64,000 nt of DNA from Acanthacorydalis orientalis. Its lineage: Eukaryota > Arthropoda > Insecta > Megaloptera > Corydalidae. The notes beneath the pieces were generated by a model that was not told the origin of the DNA, did not search any database, and saw nothing but the letters and a program-made list of their open reading frames with translations. Every line of letters begins with the position of its first letter. Position 1 is the first letter of the stretch. A program made the translations under genes and the position numbers. Shown here one piece after another: positions 59,476-64,000 of the stretch. The DNA is taken from NCBI GenBank assembly GCA_034766995.1, contig CM068322.1:16800810-16864809 (forward strand), in the 5' to 3' direction.

Positions 59476-60640
59476 TAACATATATAAATAGAGAGAGAGA
59501 AGCAAGGAATAGGAAACTGGATATATATTCATTGGAAATAAACTGACTGAAATAAAAAGATAAGAGAGCAGTACATATAAAACATTACTTCATTTATAAA
59601 ATTCACAAAGGTCATGGACTATTCAAGTATTGTTGTTTTATGTTATATTTATAATGTAAAGGAATAAATTTCAATAAGACTATAATGCAATATTTGTACT
59701 TTATTTTAATATACCATATAAAAAAAATACAAGAAAATTTAAATACATCAGATATATACATACAAATAAAAATCAGTGAATTTGAAGTTTCATTTTTACT
59801 TTGCTCTTAGATCGCAATACACTATTGCCATATCATTTAAATAGTCAAAAATAGTGAACAGTATACTAATGTAATTTAATACATTATAATACAAATGTGA
59901 CTGTCTATATACAGAGGCATATGTATGTATGTACGTATGTGTATATATATATATATAAACAATTATTAAATTTATGTAAGTGTAAAAATATCTATGAAAC
60001 TTATAATTATTAACCATTTTTTCTAATAATAAAAAGTGTATTCTTGTTTTACCAAAATTCATATAAAAAAATGGTCTATAAAATTGAACTCTATAAATAT
60101 ATACAAACTAATAAGTCAAATATACATATTAATTACAGACCAAAAACCATAATTCTAATTATTACATAGACTCATATGTATCATAATCTAATAATTATTC
60201 ATTTTGATTCTCCTACATAAATTTAAAGTAATGATTAAATATATAGTAAATCAAGTTTTTAATAATCACAAATCAGATACTAACATTAAATAAAATTTAA
60301 AAAATGTGTTTTTGCCAATGTTGTATCAAAGAGTGTGTGTATATGTGGGGGTGTATATATATATATAATTACACACACATGTATTCATTACACTATTAAC
60401 CTTCCTTACAGAAGGGAATTACTAGTTTCATAATTTTGTTTATTACTTTAACAAAATATTATGAAAAGAATAAATAATACTTTGATTATTTAAAATTCAT
60501 AACTTATGATGTAAAAAAATTAAAAATGCAAGATCATAAATATCTGGTGTAGCTCCACTCAATTAACCATAACTTCATTAAACACTATGAAACATATTTA
60601 AAGTTAAAAATATGATTTTATTTTGTCAATATACAATAGA
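59476..60640. other. Intergenic between the TE region and the PHD gene
   Basis: It contains (TA)n/(TG)n runs at about 59937-59957 and 60334-60370. The 88-aa frame at 59796-60062 (-) has no motif. The 3' end of the PHD gene transcript probably lies near its right edge. Confidence 0.45.
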
Positions 60641-60647
60641 TAACCAT

Positions 60648-60653
60648 TTTATT
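60648..60653 (-). terminator. Candidate polyadenylation signal of the PHD gene
   Basis: AATAAA on the minus strand, about 175 bases past the stop codon at 60827. Another AATAAA lies at 60617-60622. In AT-rich DNA this hexamer is common, so the choice is uncertain. Confidence 0.3.
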
Positions 60654-60826
60654 TCTTAATAATTATAAATAAAAATGTCACACTATATAATAATTCTTTG
60701 AATATGAAATTACAAACAAAATTTACTGTAGGTCTAGAGACATAACTAAGAACACATTTTTTTTAAATATATTTCAAAACAATTATTTAATACCGCAAAA
60801 TTTAATGTAATATACTTCACAATACA

Positions 60827-62094
60827 TTATTTTCGTCTGGGTTTTTTATTTTTCTGATTTGCAATCATTTTATTTTTTCTGTTCTCATTTTCATTAAGAT
60901 TTAGTTTCGATTTAGAAATCTTAGCTACATCTACCAATTTCACAATCAATCTTCGTTTATATAAATGTTCATGTAATTGACAGTACCAAAGACTAGTCAC
61001 ATTTGCACATTTGCGGTGAACACTAACTAGTTTACATATATGACACGAAATCTTTTTAAAATCTTGATCATCTTCGAAATATCTTCCTGCAGGAGACATG
61101 CATGTTTTACTAACACAAGGCTTTACAGTCTTTATATCCGTTACAGTAACAACTTCATTGCTAGTACTTGGCGTGCATGCAGTACAGGTCCAAAGAGATG
61201 ACAGCAATTCTATATTTGAACAAAAACGATGTGTACCTTGTGAACCACAATGTTCACATATTAGAAGTTCCCATAAAGTATTAATTCTGTTATAAAAAAA
61301 AATAATTTTAATCAAAAATAATACCAATTTTTTGAATTAACTATTTACTTTAATTAAAAATTAACTACTTACTTGTTCAAATCTCTTGTAACTGCATAAC
61401 ATTTATTCTGTGTACACTCTTGGAGTCTAATGAGTTGATCGTCGAAGGCACGGTCATATTCCCATTGTGCATCTCTTTCAGGTACAAATATACCATAAGA
61501 CCTTGATAATTCAACAAACTCATTTTTATTTTTACAATTTGGGCACTTGTATGTAACAGCTGCAAGAAATGCATAATGCTGTCCACAATGTCTGTGCATA
61601 AACATATTTCTACTACAACAAGTTGCCCAAATGATGTCATCAATTTCAGTTTTGAAGTTGATCGACGATAAACACATACCACATTGGTGTTCCGTCTTCA
61701 TTAAATCTTTAGGAATAATTTGCCTCGGTCGATGTCTTCGGCAATATGTTAAATACGATCCAAAAAATTGACTGAGAGATTTTTCTTTTAAGCCACATGG
61801 TAAATGAAATACTTTGTTACAATCTGTATCCGCACATGAAATCGTAGCACCTAATCTTTTGCAATAAGTGCAAGGCACACATGATTGACGTGCTACTTCC
61901 TTCTTTATATCTTTTGCTGTGAATCCTTCAATTCCATCATCATCTTTTCCAGATTGTGAAATATGTGATGACAATAACACACAAAAATAATGAGCATATG
62001 TACCAGCTGTTTCACTCCATTTACCAAACTTTATCGTATCTATATACCTTGTATTGCAAAAAACACAACAAGGATTTGATTTATTTTTATCCAT
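60827..62094 (-). CDS. PHF7/G2E3-like PHD-finger protein, two coding exons
   Basis: The coding exons are 62094-61373 (722 nt) and 61286-60827 (460 nt). Together they give 393 residues. The intron 61372-61287 starts GTAAGT and ends ATAACAG, and joining keeps the frame (K-INTLWELL). Residues 9-121 form an extended PHD (ePHD) domain with CVFC, HYFC, CVPCTYC, CADTDC, HLPC and CRRH. Residues 138-187 form a RING/PHD-like finger (CGMC, CC, HRHC, CPNC). A third finger lies around 247-281 (CEHCGSQGTHRFC, WTCTAC). This ePHD-RING-PHD order, and the YGIFVPERDAQWE linker, are typical of PHF7 and of the N-terminal part of G2E3. The roughly 390-residue length and the lack of a HECT domain favour PHF7 (about 380 residues in mammals). 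In that family the protein is nuclear, reads histone H3 lysine 4 methylation and can ubiquitylate histone H2A; in Drosophila it acts in male germline identity. That role here is inference. A further CHIC...HRKC...WYC cluster and a basic tail (KNKKPRRK, possible nuclear localisation signal) end the protein. Confidence 0.92.
61287..61372 (-). other. Intron of the PHD-finger gene
   Basis: 86 bp, starting GTAAGT and ending with a T-rich tract and ATAACAG on the minus strand. It interrupts a Lys codon after two bases (phase 2). Confidence 0.85.
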
Positions 62095-62107
62095 AATAAA
62101 TTATTAA

Positions 62108-62848
62108 CTGAAAAATTAAAGAAATATAAAAATAAATAAGATTATTGCCTTGTCACCAAAATAATCACATCCAAATTCTTTCAAAATTAAATAGTAACAG
62201 GTAAACACTTCGTATAAAAAACAATTTATTAAACTTTAAAATAATATGATAAGTGCATTATATATTTGGATATAAAAATATTATTAAAACGTTTATATCA
62301 ATTATATATTTAATGAACATTATATTAATACAATAATATATTAGATATATAATAAATATTTATTAAAAACCAATCAGTTAAAAAATAAAAAATAACATTA
62401 TCAAATGACTTTAAATGTTATCCAATGTTCTGTGATTAATGTTCATTAGAGAAAAGTTTGCTAATAGAAAAAATATTAAATTAAAAAAATATATAAAAAT
62501 CTCTTCCATAAAATACATATTTAATTACTTTTATGTTCAATTATATTACACTAATTAAAATCGCGTACCTTAGGAAACATGTAAACAAATTGAGCAAACA
62601 TTTGACATGAACTATTAAGCATGTAATTTTCCCGCCAAATTATTTATATAGGTTACTGATTTAGCATATTACAAAACAAAGTTAAAGAACATATTACATA
62701 CTCTTGTAGGAAACACAACTATAACTATATCACACTACAAATTTTAATATGAGAAGTGTTTAGTTTCAAAATAGTAACCGAAAAACAAAATACCCGGTAC
62801 TTAAATATAGTTACAAAATTAATACCACTATGACTTAAATAAACTTAC
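62108..62848 (-). other. Probable 5'UTR intron of the PHD-finger gene
   Basis: Thirteen bases upstream of the ATG, the minus strand reads tttaatttttcag then ttaataatttattatgg, a good acceptor. A matching donor (aaacacaca then GTAAGTTT) lies at 62848. The 741-bp intron is AT-rich and otherwise featureless. A transcript would be needed to confirm it. Confidence 0.5.
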
Positions 62849-62960
62849 TGTGTGTTTACTGACTATACAATGCTGCTGAGCCCGTTCAGTTGTCCTATTA
62901 AACGACTGCAGTACAGTGACCTCTCTGTGATACAATTAGTATACATCTAAAACTTTCGGT
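62849..62960 (-). promoter_or_regulatory. Probable first non-coding exon and promoter of the PHD gene
   Basis: A short GC-richer island (minus strand: gtcactgtactgcagtcgtt, aactgaacgggctcagcagc) ends in a splice donor. It is the only such island upstream of the gene, which suits a transcription start region. No TATA box is evident. The exact start site cannot be placed. Confidence 0.4.
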
Positions 62961-63885
62961 ATTTTACATCCATTAATATTAAACATTAGAATTTTTTTTA
63001 AGTTATATTTATTTCTAATTATATCTATCATATTATCTAAAACGATAAAAATCGTGTTATTAAAACGATAATGTTGAAATTAAATCTTAAGAATGCGTTA
63101 TAATTTTATTTTTTAAACAATTTAATAAACACATTCTAATTCAGAATAACACTTCTAACAACTTTCCTCTAAACTTCTGGAACAAAAATATTTTTATGTA
63201 CATTTCTATATTGAGAAGAAAATGGTTAAGAGCTACGTATTCAATTTTTTACTTTAATTATAATAATGAAAACTAAAATTTCAGTTTATATCTGATAGCT
63301 CAACTTTTCTTATTTGAGTAAATTATATTATCTAATAATTTAAGTAATTATTATATTTCTTGACATAAATAGCTTTAACTTTTTGATTAATGAACATTTG
63401 TTTAATATTTCTCTTCTATTTTACTTCTCTAATATTCCAACCTATTGTCGTCATTTCATTTGTTTTCAAAGTATTGATAAGTAATATCAAGTGAACTATT
63501 TTTAAATCTTGTTTATATATAATTGTCTTGAAATTATATATTAAATTCAATTTGAAACTATTTATATCATTTGTCAAAATTCGTCTCTTATTCGTTTAAA
63601 TTTAAATAATAAATTAAGTACAAGTTCAAATACAATTCGATTCAACTATAAAATGATATTGTTAAAGTTTCAGTTATGTCGACTTATTTAGAACATTGAA
63701 TGAGTAGAAATATTTTCTTTAACATCTGCGGCACAAAGTTGAGAAGAGTTGAAATACACGTTACGGCAATAAAATACAATACGACAATAAACTAAAATGC
63801 AAATTAAATTGCATTTCTTTTAAGTTTTTATTAAATTGTCAGGTGTTGTTAATCACAAATAAAGGTATAAATTGTTTATATACAT

Positions 63886-63886
<1 letters not shown>
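62961..63886. other. AT-rich flank upstream of the PHD gene
   Basis: No gene or transposon recognised. Confidence 0.5.

Positions 63887-63935
<49 letters not shown>
63887..63935. repeat. (TA)n microsatellite
   Basis: A CA/TA compound run near the right edge of the window. Confidence 0.9.
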
Positions 63936-63938
<3 letters not shown>

Positions 63939-64000
63939 CAAAATAAAAGTAAATATTATTTTTTGTATTAAATTAACATTTTTATACGTATATACATATA

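Noticed and set aside
61098..61295. Plus-strand open frame over the PHD gene
   Set aside because: It lies antisense to the well-supported exon 2 and is a shadow frame.

Overview
The window reads as AT-rich insect nuclear DNA (roughly three quarters A+T by eye), probably from a hymenopteran. Three things suggest this: several mariner lineages with mellifera-like and cecropia/Hsmar1-like ends, RTE-type LINE fragments, and a spliced PHF7-like PHD-finger gene with GTAAGT donors. There is no bacterial gene organisation, CRISPR array, rRNA or convincing tRNA. Species-level placement is not possible from the sequence alone.

Only one host gene is well supported. It is a two-coding-exon, minus-strand PHF7/G2E3-like PHD-finger gene (coding 62094..61373 and 61286..60827, 393 aa) with a probable 5'UTR intron and an upstream GC-richer first exon near 62.85-62.96 kb. 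A second minus-strand coding-like stretch at 13.5-14.1 kb is broken by frameshifts and stops, and I could not identify it.

Most of the remaining recognisable sequence is decayed mobile DNA. There are mariner elements at 0.4, 2.5, 11.2, 15.5, 18.0, 34.2 and 41.5 kb. A mariner derivative family that keeps only the N-terminal DNA-binding half of transposase is present at 8.4, 29.3, 39.8 and 47.4 kb, with an end fragment at 48.5 kb. Also present are a Tc1-like element with an IR/DR end structure (55.85-57.5 kb), a hAT element (37.3-38.3 kb), two 5'-truncated RTE retrotransposons (20.5 and 26.0-27.5 kb), a probable piggyBac MITE (44.6-45.2 kb), an 853-bp terminal-inverted-repeat element of unknown family (49.3-50.1 kb) and a MITE present twice (14.3 and 23.4 kb). 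All transposase and reverse transcriptase reading frames seen are damaged.

Other structure includes two long near-perfect inverted repeats (31.99-32.33 and 46.58-46.95 kb) that would fold into long hairpins if transcribed. There are also a 200-bp tandem duplication (39.3-39.7 kb), a duplicated segment split by a microsatellite (5.6-5.9 kb), a dispersed repeat pair (54.7 and 58.6 kb), and more than 40 (TA)n or compound microsatellites, many abutting transposon ends. Several GC-richer, CpG-containing islands of 200-500 bp stand out from the AT background and may be regulatory or conserved non-coding sequence; I cannot assign them a function.
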